A stretch of DNA of 64,000 nucleotides from Aestuariibius violaceus (GCF_040779325.2 NZ_JBFONT020000003.1:305783-369782); one strand, 5' to 3'. Shown: positions 48,812 to 57,999, counted from the stretch's first letter. A program made the numbers and translations. The notes: a model not told the origin generated them from the letters alone.

Positions 48812-49165
48812 TCAGCGGTCGCGGCGCGGACGCTCGCGGTCGTCGCGCTTTTGCATCTGGATCGAGGGGCCTTCCTCGTGGGCGTCGACCTTGATGGTCA
48901 GAACGCGCATGACGTCTTCGTGGAGGCGCATCAGACGCTCCATCTCCTGCACGGCGGGGGCAGGGGCGTCGGTGCGCAGGAAGGCGTAATGGCCCTTGCG
49001 GTTCTTGTTGATCTTGTAGGCCATCGTCTTGACGCCCCAATACTCGTTTTCGACGAGCTTGCCGCCGTTGTCCGAGAGGACGGTTCCGAAGTGTTCGATG
49101 AGCCCTTCGGCCTGCGTGTTGGACAAGTCCTGACGCGCGATAAAGACATGCTCGTAAAGCGGCAT
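48812..49165 (-). CDS. rpsF: 30S ribosomal protein S6
   Basis: The start is ATG 49165 (MPLYEHVFIARQDLSNTQ); the frame extends 28 codons upstream without S6 similarity. The 117 residues have NEYWGVKTMAYKINKNRKGH (S18 contact region) and MERLMRLHEDVMRVLTIKVD, with a basic tail. First gene of the S6-S18-L9 operon, 16 bases ahead of rpsR. Confidence 0.96.
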   Translation of the reverse strand: MPLYEHVFIARQDLSNTQAEGLIEHFGTVLSDNGGKLVENEYWGVKTMAYKINKNRKGHYAFLRTDAPAPAVQEMERLMRLHEDVMRVLTIKVDAHEEGPSIQMQKRDDRERPRRDR

Positions 49166-49536
49166 GAGAGGTTCCTGTTTTCCAAGGCGCGTTTCAAAGA
49201 CCGGGCTATGCGCCTTCCGCACCCGGCCACGAGAGACCACGCCGTTCATATGATCAGCGGAAGGACCGGCGCGTTATACAGAAGGTGGGCGGTGGTGCAA
49301 GGCGGAAGTGGAGGGTAGGGGAGCGGTTCCTGAATTGGGGCTGTGGCCCGTCTTGGGGGGCAAGGCAGACCTCCGTTGGCCACCGGTTCGGATGCGGTGC
49401 TTTACATCAACCGTCAATCTGACGGCCGGTCAGGCGCCTGGACAAATCCGGCATTCCCGCGTGACTTGGCGATCTCGTTCCCGGACACTCGGACGGAAGA
49501 GACCCTTTCAAACACCCGCTGATGTGGAGACATAGG
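49166..49536. other. Divergent promoter region between rpsF and lrgA
   Basis: About 370 bases between divergent units. No gene with a ribosome binding site is seen; short open frames are shadows. It should hold the rpsF operon promoter (minus strand) and that of lrgAB, but no clear -35/-10 pair can be defended by eye. Confidence 0.4.
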
Positions 49537-49890
49537 ATGCTGCCTTCGCTCGGAACCCTTCTGGGATGTCAATTGATCGGGGAAGTCGCGGCACGAAGCC
49601 TCGGCTTGCCGATCCCCGGTCCTGTCCTGGGGCTGGCGCTTCTCCTCACGCTTATTGCCTTGCGACCGACCCTAGCAGACAGGTTGCGGCCAACCACGAG
49701 CGTCGTGCTGGCGCACCTGTCTCTCTTGTTTGTCCCGGCAGGTGTCGGTGTCATCGGCAATCTCGACGTTCTGTCACGGGATTGGGCGCCGCTTCTCGCG
49801 GTGTTGGTGCTTTCGACCTGGCTCGCCATGATGGCGACGGTCGGGACCTTTCTCCTGGTGCGCCGCTGGACGGGAGCGGACCCCGCATGA
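49537..49890 (+). CDS. lrgA: CidA/LrgA family holin-like membrane protein
   Basis: The start at ATG 49537 (MLPSLGTLLGCQLIGEVAAR) gives 117 residues and four transmembrane helices; a GTG at 49522 would add five residues. LGLPIPGPVLGLALLLTLIA and LSLLFVPAGVGVIGNLD are the CidA/LrgA landmarks. These proteins form holin-like pairs with LrgB and affect murein hydrolase export, pyruvate uptake or autolysis. The stop overlaps lrgB (ATGA). Confidence 0.9.
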   Translation: MLPSLGTLLGCQLIGEVAARSLGLPIPGPVLGLALLLTLIALRPTLADRLRPTTSVVLAHLSLLFVPAGVGVIGNLDVLSRDWAPLLAVLVLSTWLAMMATVGTFLLVRRWTGADPA

Positions 49891-50603
49891 CCGAGGTTGC
49901 CGAGCTCTGGAGTTATCTCTCCGCCTCTCCGCTGACATGGCTGACCGCCACGCTTTTGGCCTATCTGCTCGCCGATGGCGGTGCCCGCAAACTCGGCAAT
50001 CCTCCCTGGGCGAACCCTGTGCTGTTCTCGGTCCTGCTTATCGCGCCTGTTCTCTGGGTCTCGAATACGGATTACGCGACCTATTTCGAGGGCGCACAGT
50101 TCATTCATTTCCTGCTTGGCCCCGCGACCGTGGCCCTGGCTCTTCCACTCTGGGACAACCGTGACACGATCCGCCGATCGCTCGCGCCGATCGCTCTTGC
50201 ACTGTTCGCGGGGTCCGTCGTGGCGGCAGGGTCCGCCATCTTGCTGGCCCAGGCGTTCGGCTTGCCGGAGGACATTCTTCTGTCACTTGCGCCGAAATCG
50301 ACGACGGCGCCAGTCGCGCTGGGTATATCCGAGGCAATCGGAGGCATCCCCACGCTGACCGCCGTCCTGGTCATCCTGACCGGTATCATCGGCGCGATGA
50401 CCGTCACGCCGATGATGAACCTGATGCGGATCTCGGATTGGCGGGCCCGGGGCTTTTCGGTCGGCGTTGCGGCCCATGGTATCGGGACCGCGCGGGCGTT
50501 TCAGGTGAACCCAGTCGCGGGGGCGTATGCGGGGATCGCAATGGCGTTGAACGCGCTTTTGACCAGCCTGATCGTCCCGATCCTTGTCCGTTGGTGGGTG
50601 TGA
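49887..50603 (+). CDS. lrgB: LrgB family membrane protein
   Basis: The start at ATG 49887 overlaps lrgA's stop; a longer frame to 49566 is a shadow of lrgA. The 238-residue protein has about seven transmembrane helices and the LrgB signature: NPVLFSVLLIAPVLW, FLLGPATVALALPLW, LAPKSTTAPVALGISEAIGG and GVAAHGIGTARAF. It forms the LrgAB/CidAB-type system with its partner. Confidence 0.93.
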   Translation: MTEVAELWSYLSASPLTWLTATLLAYLLADGGARKLGNPPWANPVLFSVLLIAPVLWVSNTDYATYFEGAQFIHFLLGPATVALALPLWDNRDTIRRSLAPIALALFAGSVVAAGSAILLAQAFGLPEDILLSLAPKSTTAPVALGISEAIGGIPTLTAVLVILTGIIGAMTVTPMMNLMRISDWRARGFSVGVAAHGIGTARAFQVNPVAGAYAGIAMALNALLTSLIVPILVRWWV

Positions 50604-50651
50604 GGCGGCTGCGACGCATCCCCGCTTCACGACGGGGCCGCGTGGGCGGTT

Positions 50652-50689
50652 GCCCGCCGCCGCTGTCCCGATGCCGGGCGGCGGCGGGC
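50652..50689. terminator. Long G+C-rich hairpin between convergent lrgB and BOF-domain gene
   Basis: GCCCGCCGCCGC (50652-50663) pairs exactly with GCGGCGGCGGGC (50678-50689) around 14 bases. There is no T run; its place between two convergent stops suggests a shared bidirectional terminator. Confidence 0.5.
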
Positions 50690-50702
50690 GCAGGCGATCG
50701 CC

Positions 50703-51035
50703 CTAGTAGTAGCTGCGGTTCAGCCGAACCGTCGTGCCGTCGGCGCGGACGACTTCGCGGGCATAGAGTTCGGGGCGGATGATCTCGTCATCCATGATGC
50801 CGGAGACGGTGACGGTTTCGCCGACATTCGCCGGGACCACGTTCGGGCCGACATAGACGCGCAGGTTGCCGGTGGCGTCGGCGATGCGGAATTCGTCGCT
50901 GTCGAGGATGCGCTCGACCGTGCCCTGGATCGTCACCGACGATCCGCGCTGGACGTCGGAGATCGGGGTGATCTGGGTGGCGGCGAGGGCGGCAAACGGG
51001 GCGAGCGCAAAAACAGAGGCAAGAACAAGACGCAT
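50703..51035 (-). CDS. Small secreted OB-fold (BOF-like) protein
   Basis: A 110-residue protein with signal peptide MRLVLASVFALAPFAALAA. RGSSVTIQGTVERILDSDEF and RIADATGNLRVYVGPNVVPA, then NVGETVTVSGIMDDE, form a five-strand OB fold of the YgiW/YdeI (BOF) kind, periplasmic proteins tied to stress tolerance. Length is typical. It is convergent with lrgB; no partner. Confidence 0.75.
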   Translation of the reverse strand: MRLVLASVFALAPFAALAATQITPISDVQRGSSVTIQGTVERILDSDEFRIADATGNLRVYVGPNVVPANVGETVTVSGIMDDEIIRPELYAREVVRADGTTVRLNRSYY

Positions 51036-51255
51036 TGTTGAGTCCTTTCATAAGGTTAATGTGAGAGAAATGGTGTGGAGCCTCGAAAAAAGGAGGTCTG
51101 CAGCTGCGGCAAGCTGTCACAATCGGCGCTGCTTCGCCGACGTTAAGGCAAGACAATTCCCCCGCAATACCCATCGTCGGCCACTTTTCCGCCACCGTCC
51201 GGCGGGAAATTGCCTACAAGACAGGATTGACCCTCAGAAAGAGAGGATCGGAGCG
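51036..51255. other. Divergent promoter gap
   Basis: 220 bases between the divergent BOF-domain and membrane protein genes. Nothing beyond promoter-sized A+T variation is visible. Confidence 0.3.
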
Positions 51256-51885
51256 ATGACGGCCCTGCCGCAATTCGGAAATCCCGACCAGACGATCAAC
51301 ATGACCGCCGATCCCGCCCTGCTGGCGGGCTTCTCCGTCAAGGAGACGGAGTTCGGATACATCATCTGTTCGCGCGAGACGCCGTCATTCTCGGTCCAGC
51401 TGGGGCAGCTTCTGGCGCTGGTTCTGGCGATGGCCTTCGGCGTCGCCTCGATGGCGCTTCTGTTCCTGCCCGGCAGCTCGGTCGCCGAGGGGATCATGAC
51501 GATGAAGCTGGTCTCGAGCATCGCGTTCGGATCGGTCGCGGGCCTGTGCCTGCATTTCGCCACCCGCGGATCGATCCCGGAGCTGCATGTCGACATCGTG
51601 AAGGGCGAGATCCGCGAGATGCTCCGCACCCGCGCCGGACGGCGCACCATCGCTGACCGCTACGGCTTCCAGGCGGTGAGTGATCTGATGCTCGACCGGA
51701 ACACGGGCGTGCCCGGTCAGGCGCAGCTTCTGATGCGCTACCGCGACGGGGCGCCGATGCTTCTGATCGCGACGGGGGATGAAGTTTACCTGCGGCAGCT
51801 GCGGGACCGGCTGAGCGTCGATCTGCTTGGGGAAGGCGGATCGGTCGACGGGATCCAGCGAGACGATGTGGACGCGGCCGCCTGA
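51256..51885 (+). CDS. Membrane protein of unknown function
   Basis: The start at ATG 51256 (MTALPQFGNPDQTINM) has GGAG close upstream; a frame back to 50866 is antisense shadow. 209 residues. Two adjacent transmembrane helices lie at ~52-75 and ~82-102 (LLALVLAMAFGVASMALLFL, KLVSSIAFGSVAGLCLHFA), with a soluble C-terminal domain (VDIVKGEIREMLRTRAGRRT, LLMRYRDGAPMLLIATGDEV) that looks like a PH-like/bPH fold. I know no name for it. A strong terminator follows. Confidence 0.72.
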   Translation: MTALPQFGNPDQTINMTADPALLAGFSVKETEFGYIICSRETPSFSVQLGQLLALVLAMAFGVASMALLFLPGSSVAEGIMTMKLVSSIAFGSVAGLCLHFATRGSIPELHVDIVKGEIREMLRTRAGRRTIADRYGFQAVSDLMLDRNTGVPGQAQLLMRYRDGAPMLLIATGDEVYLRQLRDRLSVDLLGEGGSVDGIQRDDVDAAA

Positions 51886-51913
51886 GGGGTGCGGACGCGC
51901 GATCGGGCAGGAA

Positions 51914-51948
51914 GACCGGCCGGGGAGGGCAGCCCCGGCCGGTTTTTG
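51914..51948 (+). terminator. Rho-independent terminator
   Basis: ACCGGCCGGGG (51915-51925) and CCCCGGCCGGT (51933-51943) pair perfectly around a 7-base loop and are followed by TTTTTG. It ends the two-helix membrane protein gene 30 bases after its stop. Confidence 0.92.
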
Positions 51949-52205
51949 TTTGTGGGCGGATGGTTTGATCAGGGGCGGTATCCGAGACCGGGCTGGTTCG
52001 GCTCTTGGCAGCTCTGCGGACGGGTCCGCCGCATTTGACATTTGTGTTCAGGGTCGGCTCCGGGCCGCAACACAGTATCCCTCTCGGGCTTGCGCAAGGC
52101 AAAGTCCGTACCGGTACTAACCGCGGTTGAGCAGGTAAAATCTTGCGGTTTGCACCCTGTAACCTATCCTTGCGGGACGGAGCTTCAAACGGGAGGTGAG
52201 GTAGA
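51949..52205. other. Leader region of the acetamidase gene
   Basis: About 260 bases without a gene. The GGGAGGTGAGG stretch just before ATG 52206 is a good ribosome binding site. A loose ACGG...ACGGG pair at 52178-52193 recalls guanidine riboswitch loops but lacks flanking stems. Confidence 0.35.
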
Positions 52206-53528
52206 ATGGCGGACGGAAGCACACCGAAAAACCGGGCACGGCGCAGCGTGGTCGTCCACGAATTCACCAATAGCGTCCTTGACCCGGATGCTCCCATGCT
52301 AGGCCCGATCGAGGATGGTGGCACGATCATCGCCAACACCGCGCCAGGTTGCTGGGGCCCGATGATCACGCCAAGCCTGCGGGGCGGCCACGAAGTGACA
52401 CAGCCTGTCTTTGTTGATGGCGCCGAGATCGGCGATGGCGTCGCCATTCGCATTCGGGACATAACGGTCACCTCAAGCGCGACGGCGTCCGGCCACGACA
52501 GCTCTCCCGAGGGGTTCTGCCTGGGAGACCCCTATGTGGCCGCGCGCTGCCCCACCTGCGCCACGGTCTGGCCCGAGACCCATATCGAGGGGATTGGTCA
52601 AGACGCGGTCAAATGCGATGCGTGCGGCAATGCGGTCAAACCGTTCGAGATCGTGCACGGCTATACCGTCACCTTCGACGACACGCGCAGCGTCGGCCTG
52701 ACGCTGCCGAAAGACGGCGCCGAGACGATTGCAAAGAGCGCCGATCATTATGCGGCCTTGCCGGATGAAAGCCGCCAGCACTCGATCCTGAATTTTGCGC
52801 CCTCCGACATGCCGGGCACGCTGGTGCGGATGCGGCCCTTCATGGGGCAACTTGGCACCTGCCCGTCGATGCCGATGCCCGACAGCCACAATGCGGGCGA
52901 TTTCGGTGCATTTCTGGTGGGCGCCCCCCATGATTACGCCATCACCGCCGAACAATTGGCCGAACACAAGACCGATGGACATATGGATATCGATGCCGTG
53001 CGCGCCGGTGCGATCCTCGTGTGTCCGGTGAAGGTGAAGGGGGCGGGCGTCTATATGGGCGACATGCATGCCGGTCAGGGTGATGGTGAAATCGCTGGCC
53101 ATACGATGGATGTCGCGGGCAGCGTGACGCTGCAGGTCGAGGTGGTGAAGAACTACCCGCTGGACGGTCCGGTCCTCTTTCCGCTGGAAGAAGACCTGCC
53201 TCCCCTGGCGAAGCCGTTCACCGATGCCGAGAAGGCGAAGGGCGCGCGCCTGGCCGAGAAATGGCAAGTGTCCGAGATCGAGGCGCTGGCACCGATTTCG
53301 GTCATCGGGACGGCGGCCAACCTGAACGACGCGATCGAGAACGGGCTGGCGCGTGCGGCAAAGCTTTTGGACATGACGGTGGCTGAAGTCCGCAACCGGG
53401 CGACGGTCAACGGCGCCATCGAGATCGGACGCGCACCGGGCGTGATCCAGGTGACGTTCCTCGCGCCCCTGGGCAAGCTCGATACCGTGGGTCTGGGCGA
53501 CTACGCCCGGGAGCAATATGGACTCTGA
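52206..53528 (+). CDS. Acetamidase/formamidase family amidohydrolase with CxxC-x18-CxxC insert
   Basis: The 440-residue cytoplasmic protein matches the FmdA/AmdA family: PGCWGPMITPSLRGGHEVTQ, PVFVDGAEIGDGVAIRIRDI, MPMPDSHNAGDFGAFLVGAP and KVKGAGVYMGDMHAGQGDGE, with GDMHAxxGDGE the core metal-site motif. Unusual for the short bacterial forms, residues 115-118 (CPTC) and 137-140 (CDAC) form a CxxC-x18-CxxC pair that reads as a zinc ribbon. It hydrolyses formamide, acetamide or another short amide to ammonia and acid. Strong ribosome site GGGAGGTGAGG. Monocistronic. Confidence 0.9.
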   Translation: MADGSTPKNRARRSVVVHEFTNSVLDPDAPMLGPIEDGGTIIANTAPGCWGPMITPSLRGGHEVTQPVFVDGAEIGDGVAIRIRDITVTSSATASGHDSSPEGFCLGDPYVAARCPTCATVWPETHIEGIGQDAVKCDACGNAVKPFEIVHGYTVTFDDTRSVGLTLPKDGAETIAKSADHYAALPDESRQHSILNFAPSDMPGTLVRMRPFMGQLGTCPSMPMPDSHNAGDFGAFLVGAPHDYAITAEQLAEHKTDGHMDIDAVRAGAILVCPVKVKGAGVYMGDMHAGQGDGEIAGHTMDVAGSVTLQVEVVKNYPLDGPVLFPLEEDLPPLAKPFTDAEKAKGARLAEKWQVSEIEALAPISVIGTAANLNDAIENGLARAAKLLDMTVAEVRNRATVNGAIEIGRAPGVIQVTFLAPLGKLDTVGLGDYAREQYGL

Positions 53529-54125
53529 TTGCAGGTGCGGCAGGGGACAGATGTGCTCTGCCGCGCTTCCTATCGGACGGGACGCCAGCGCGTACAACGA
53601 GGTAAGGCCCTATCGTCTCGAACTTGGACCCTGCGCGTTGAGTGCCAGACTCGGCAACAACGCGTTGGGCGGCTGGGATCCAGCCCGACACTTCACGGCG
53701 TAAGAGGCATCAGCGATAGGGGACGAAGCAAGCCTTGCCCGAACAGGGGAGATAAGTCTTGTTCGCTGACGGTCGGTGAGGCCAACAAAAGTGCAAGTTG
53801 CACGAAAGCGGCTGTGGCAAGGTTGCATTGCGTCATCTGATCACGTGGCCAGTGGCACCTTTTGGGCCGCCCTCGAAGGTCGACCTCATGGCAAAGGCTT
53901 GGATGCTGCAGATGCTCCGGTGACAATTATGAGCCCAGAGTGTCTGATGCTGCGCCGCGAATGGCTGCTTTGGTGAATGAGGCCACGGGAAGGCCGTTTC
54001 AATAGCCCTTAGACCCTCGTCTGGAAACGTTTCAAATGTTCGGAGCCAACCCTATCGCGACGGGCAAAGCGTTTCAGAAGTCAGTCCTACGCAGATGCAC
54101 CCAGTTTGAACACCATATCAGTCTT
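53529..54125. other. 600-base gap without a recognised gene
   Basis: No frame here has both a start signal and protein-like composition; several short frames cross it in conflict. No hairpin with T tract follows the amidase within the first 100 bases. The composition is near genome average. It looks like decayed coding sequence. Confidence 0.35.
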
Positions 54126-55220
54126 CTACACCGCCGGCTGCTGTTGCGTAGCGCAGTGGATCCCCCCGCCGATCCAGCCAAGCGCGTCGACGTTGAGCGT
54201 GACGATCTCCCGGTTGGGATGGAGCGACGCGATGGCCGCGTAGGACACTGCGTCTGCGTCGCGGTCACCGAACTGCGCCATCACCACTGCGCCGTTGCAC
54301 ACGTAATGGTTAGCGTAAGACGGCACGAAATCGGCATCGCGAACCCGCGGGTGAAGGGGGTCGGCGATCTCCACAACCTCCAGCGCTCGCCCCTTTGCAT
54401 CCGTCACATTCGCAAGAATGTCGCGTGTCTGGTAAGAAGACCGGACCCATGGATCGTTCGTATTATCGGACGGAGGAAGCTGGATCATCACTGCGCCGGG
54501 CCGAGCAAAACGCGCGAGCGCGTCGATGTGGAAGTCGGTGATGTCCTCGCCCGCGAGGCCAGGCGCCCAGATCATGTGGTCCGCACCGTAGGCATCGAGC
54601 AACAGCGCCTCAACCTCGGTCCGTGTCCGGCCCGGATTACGGTTCGGGTTCACCCAGGAGCTTTCGTGCGCGATCAGCGTGCCGTCGCCGTCGGCCTCCA
54701 CGCCGCCCGGTTCGCCGACCAGACCGTTGTCCAGGAGGGACACGCCCAACCGCTGCGCCACGCGCGCCGCGACCAGCCCGTCATGTGGATGCGCCTGCTT
54801 GCCACCCCATCCGTTGAAGTTCAGATGGCGCACCGCAAGGCCGCCGCGATTGTCCAAGACGAAGAGGGGGCCGCTATCTCGCGCCCACAGATCGTCGGTC
54901 GGAATGTCCCAGAGTTCGACGGCCGCCGACAGGCGCCGCCTTGCCGCCGCATGGTGCTCGTGCGCCGCCAGCATGACAACGGGTTCGAAGGCCGCAATCG
55001 CGTTTGCGACGCGCGCGATGGCTTGCTGAACGTCGTCAAGGAACCACGCCTCGGGGTACACGTCACGGCTCACCGGCCACTGCATGAAGGTCCTCTCATG
55101 GCGATCGCCCTCGTCCGGCACGCGCCAACGCCGGGGCGGTTCAGCCGCGAGTGAGTGCGCGAGGCCTAACGCGATCGAAGCCCCCGCGAATGCGGTCAAT
55201 GTCGTTCTGCGTGTCATCAT
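54126..55220 (-). CDS. Agmatine deiminase family protein with export signal
   Basis: The 364-residue protein has an N-terminal Tat-like signal (MMTRRTTLTAFAGASIALG, AHSLAAEP) not found in cytoplasmic AguA. The guanidino-group-modifying core is complete: FMQWPVSRDVYPEAWFLDDV, IPTDDLWARDSGPLFVLDNR, FNGWGGKQAHPHD, GVEADGDGTLIAHESSWVNP, and the catalytic Cys in GGGIHCATQQQP (C357). AguA hydrolyses agmatine to N-carbamoylputrescine and ammonia. With export this would happen in the periplasm. No polyamine genes adjoin. Family call is firm; substrate is inferred. Confidence 0.88.
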   Translation of the reverse strand: MMTRRTTLTAFAGASIALGLAHSLAAEPPRRWRVPDEGDRHERTFMQWPVSRDVYPEAWFLDDVQQAIARVANAIAAFEPVVMLAAHEHHAAARRRLSAAVELWDIPTDDLWARDSGPLFVLDNRGGLAVRHLNFNGWGGKQAHPHDGLVAARVAQRLGVSLLDNGLVGEPGGVEADGDGTLIAHESSWVNPNRNPGRTRTEVEALLLDAYGADHMIWAPGLAGEDITDFHIDALARFARPGAVMIQLPPSDNTNDPWVRSSYQTRDILANVTDAKGRALEVVEIADPLHPRVRDADFVPSYANHYVCNGAVVMAQFGDRDADAVSYAAIASLHPNREIVTLNVDALGWIGGGIHCATQQQPAV

Positions 55221-55811
55221 CGCTGCTGTGCTAGCTCCCTACCGGTCGACCCACTTTGGCGTCGGAACGTCCCGCAGACCATACCAGTCTGGAACACCAG
55301 GCCTAATGCGGACCTTCGGCTCCAGATGTCGAATGTCGGCTTCGTCCCGCTGATCGCGAGTTCGAGAAACTCTGGATTTTGCTATTGTAGCGAACGGCAG
55401 CAAAGCGGGCTGCAACCGCTGCATCTCGCCCCATTGATCAACGGCAGGTTTGGAGCTCAGACCAGACCTCAGAGGCGGTGGAGCATGTGCGATGGCGCCA
55501 GCTCCTGGCGGTGGCAGGGCTGCCCTTTGCAGACCTTGGCGACGGAACCAGGATGCTGCGGCGGCGGTCCCGTTTACTGGCATTCGCCGCGGCTGCGAGT
55601 AGGCGTGAGCAGTTCAATTCTGGATCGCGGGACCGAAGCGGACCTCCGCCGCGTATCTACGACCTTCTGTTTCTCTGGGTTTACCCTCCCGCGTCCATCG
55701 AATTGGCGCGCCAGGCACGCCTGTCCCGTGCGCCAGACGAGACGAGAAGGGTTCGGCATCGATTATCCCGCCCGTGGCCCGCAAGGATCGAAGCTTGGGG
55801 GAGACCGTTCA
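55221..55811. other. 590-base gap without a recognised gene
   Basis: The plus-strand frame across it (with RSMCDGASSWRWQGC) has no ribosome site and conflicts in composition with its surroundings. It reads as noncoding or decayed DNA between the deiminase and the aldo/keto reductase genes, and may hold the promoter of the former. Confidence 0.35.
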
Positions 55812-56846
55812 CTACTCCGCGTCGATCATGGCCTGACGGCTCTCTCCCTGGGTCGCGATCATCCAGCCCGGGTATTCGGGCGTCAAAGCGCTGGCAGCGT
55901 CGAGGGCGTTCAGATCGTCCTGTTCGAGGATCACTTCTGTCGCGCCGATATTGTCCTTCAGTTGATCGACCCGCTTCGCGCCGACGAGCACGCTGGTGAC
56001 GACCGGTCGGTGGAGGAGCCATGCCAGGGCCGCTTGAGCGACCGTGCACTCGCGGCGGCGGGCCACCGCGTCCAGGACATCGATGATGCCATAGGCGCGG
56101 TCCTTGTCGACGGGCGGGAAGTCGAAGCTCGCGCGGCGCCCCTCGGCCGCCCCGCCGTCGCGCCGGAACTTGCCCGACAGGAAGCCGCCCGCGAGCGGGC
56201 TCCACACCATCAGGCCGATGTTTTCCGCGCGGAGCATCGGCACGATCTCCCGCTCCAGGTCGCGCCCGGCGAGGCTGTAATAGGCTTGCAGCGAGATAAT
56301 GGGCGCAAGGCGGCGCGCCTCCGCGAGGCCGACCGCGCGGGCGACCTGCCAGGCCGCCCAGTTCGAGAGGCCGAGATAGCGCACATCGCCCCGGCGGACG
56401 AGCGTGTCGAGCGCGTCCAGCGTCTCGAGGATCGGCGTCGCGGGGTCGAAGCCGTGGATCTGGTAGAGGTCGATATGATCGAGCCCAAGGCGCCGCAGGC
56501 TCGCCTCGACCTGGGTCATGATATGCCCGCGCGAAGCGCCACGCGCGTTCGGGCCGTCGCCCATGGGGCCGTGGACCTTGGTGGCGATCACCACGTCGTC
56601 GCGGGCCACGTTCAGGTTGCGGAGCGCCTGGCCGACGATCTCCTCGCTGCGGCCTTCGGCGTAGACGTTGGCGGTGTCGATGAAGGTGATCCCCGCATCG
56701 AGCGCGGTGCCGACGATGGCGTCGGCCTCCGCCTGCCCGAGACGGCCGATCTGGCCCCACATCCCTTCGGATCCGCCGAAGGTCATGGTGCCGAGGCAGA
56801 GTTCCGAGACGAAGAGGCCAGACTGGCCGAGACGACGGTAACGCAT
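55812..56846 (-). CDS. Aldo/keto reductase
   Basis: The start at ATG 56846 (MRYRRLGQSGLFVSELCLGT) gives 344 residues; upstream codons to 56984 are not family-like. MTFGG, FIDTANVYAEGRSEEIVGQA (catalytic Asp and Tyr), VIATKVHGPMG (Lys), HIDLYQIHGFDPATP (His) and SNWAAWQVA are AKR landmarks, with the C-terminal NADP-binding VTSVLVGAKRVDQLKDNI. It is a cytoplasmic NADPH-dependent carbonyl reductase. It lies 100 bases downstream of an exported SDR gene on the same strand. Substrate unknown. Confidence 0.9.
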   Translation of the reverse strand: MRYRRLGQSGLFVSELCLGTMTFGGSEGMWGQIGRLGQAEADAIVGTALDAGITFIDTANVYAEGRSEEIVGQALRNLNVARDDVVIATKVHGPMGDGPNARGASRGHIMTQVEASLRRLGLDHIDLYQIHGFDPATPILETLDALDTLVRRGDVRYLGLSNWAAWQVARAVGLAEARRLAPIISLQAYYSLAGRDLEREIVPMLRAENIGLMVWSPLAGGFLSGKFRRDGGAAEGRRASFDFPPVDKDRAYGIIDVLDAVARRRECTVAQAALAWLLHRPVVTSVLVGAKRVDQLKDNIGATEVILEQDDLNALDAASALTPEYPGWMIATQGESRQAMIDAE

Positions 56847-56946
56847 GGGGTGAGTCCTAGTCATGTGGGTCGCGTGGCGCGGGTTCGAGCCGCGCCGGGG
56901 ATGCGCGCCGACCCTCGGGCCGACGCGCGCGGTCGTCGTGGGCCGG

Positions 56947-57918
56947 TCAGGCGATGCTGGTCGCGGCGGAGCCGTAGCTGACATCGAGCACCTCGCCGGT
57001 CATGCTCCGGGTGGCGTGGCTGGTGAAGAACATCACCGATTCCGCAACCTCCTCGGGCTCCAGGTGGCCGACGCCGATCGGGGTGCCCTGCGCGATCATG
57101 GCCGACACCGCGTCGAAGGTGGGGTTGTCGGCACCCGGCATCATCTGGCCCAGCACGGCCGCGTTGTCCGCGAACGGCGTCCGCACGAGGCCCGGCGCCA
57201 CGACGTTGCACATGATGTTGTCGCGGCCATAGGCGATCGCCGCGCTCTTGGCGAAGCCGTTCACGGCCCACTTGGTCGACCCATAGACGCCGAAGATGTC
57301 ATTGCCCGTGCGCGCAAGTCCGGAGGATATGTAGATGATCCGGCCCCCTCCGGCGGCCCGCAGATGCGGCACGGCGGCCTGGGTCGTCTTCATGTAGCCG
57401 CCGACATTGACCTCGTAGAGCGTCGAGATTTCGCCCGCCGTGGCGCCGGCGATCGCGCCTGCATAGCCGACGCCCGCATTGGCGAGCACGATGTCGACGC
57501 TGCCGAAGCGGTCCACCGCTTGGCGCATCGCGGCCTGCTGGTCCTCCAGGCTGCGCACATCGCCTCTGTAGGTCATGCACTCGGCACCAAGCGCCTCGAT
57601 CCGCGCCTGCGCCGCGGCAAGGTCGGCCTCGCTGGGCAAGGTGTAGCTGACGTGGGGCAGGTTCGGCGTGGCGATATCGAAGAGGACGATGTTGGCGCCT
57701 GCGCGGGCCATCGCCTCGGCCGAGGCGAGGCCGATGCCGCGTGCACCGCCGGTGATGAAGGCGGTTTTGCCGGTCAGCTCGCCTGTGGGCGCGGCCTGGG
57801 CATTGGCGGCGCGAGCGCCGATCATGGCGGCCGCGGTGGCGCCAAGCGCGCCGCCCAGGGCCAGGCGGCGGGAGGGATCGGCGGGGCGGTCGGTGTTAAT
57901 GTCGGTGTCCTTGGTCAT
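56947..57918 (-). CDS. Short-chain dehydrogenase/reductase with Tat-like export signal
   Basis: The start at ATG 57918 (MTKDTDINTDRPADPSRRLA) gives 323 residues. The N-terminus SRRLALGGALGATAAAMIGA, RAANAQAAP is a twin-arginine signal, unusual for an SDR. The core is a classical SDR: GKTAFITGGARGIGLASAEA (TGxxxGxG), VLANAGVGY (NAG), catalytic Ser in IYISSGLAR, YGSTKWAVNGFAKSAAIAYG (YxxxK) and PGLVRTPF. It would act outside the cytoplasm or be held as a membrane-anchored form. It follows the three-repeat secreted protein and precedes the AKR gene on the same strand. Confidence 0.88.
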   Translation of the reverse strand: MTKDTDINTDRPADPSRRLALGGALGATAAAMIGARAANAQAAPTGELTGKTAFITGGARGIGLASAEAMARAGANIVLFDIATPNLPHVSYTLPSEADLAAAQARIEALGAECMTYRGDVRSLEDQQAAMRQAVDRFGSVDIVLANAGVGYAGAIAGATAGEISTLYEVNVGGYMKTTQAAVPHLRAAGGGRIIYISSGLARTGNDIFGVYGSTKWAVNGFAKSAAIAYGRDNIMCNVVAPGLVRTPFADNAAVLGQMMPGADNPTFDAVSAMIAQGTPIGVGHLEPEEVAESVMFFTSHATRSMTGEVLDVSYGSAATSIA

Positions 57919-57999
57919 GGTGAGGGTCCTTGATCCTGAAATGGGTGACGTTTCGGGACGGCGCGTGGAGGGGGCCACCTCCACGCACCACCCGTGGGT

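Noticed and set aside
52170..52200. Guanidine (mini-ykkC-like) riboswitch before the acetamidase gene
   Set aside because: ACGG and ACGGG occur close together, but neither is flanked by complementary stem arms, and the region overlaps the ribosome binding site.
46066..55405. Shared 15-mer CGAACGGCAGCAAAG at ~46073 (minus) and ~55390 (plus)
   Set aside because: One 15-base match between G+C-rich stretches is expected by chance at this window size, and the flanks differ.
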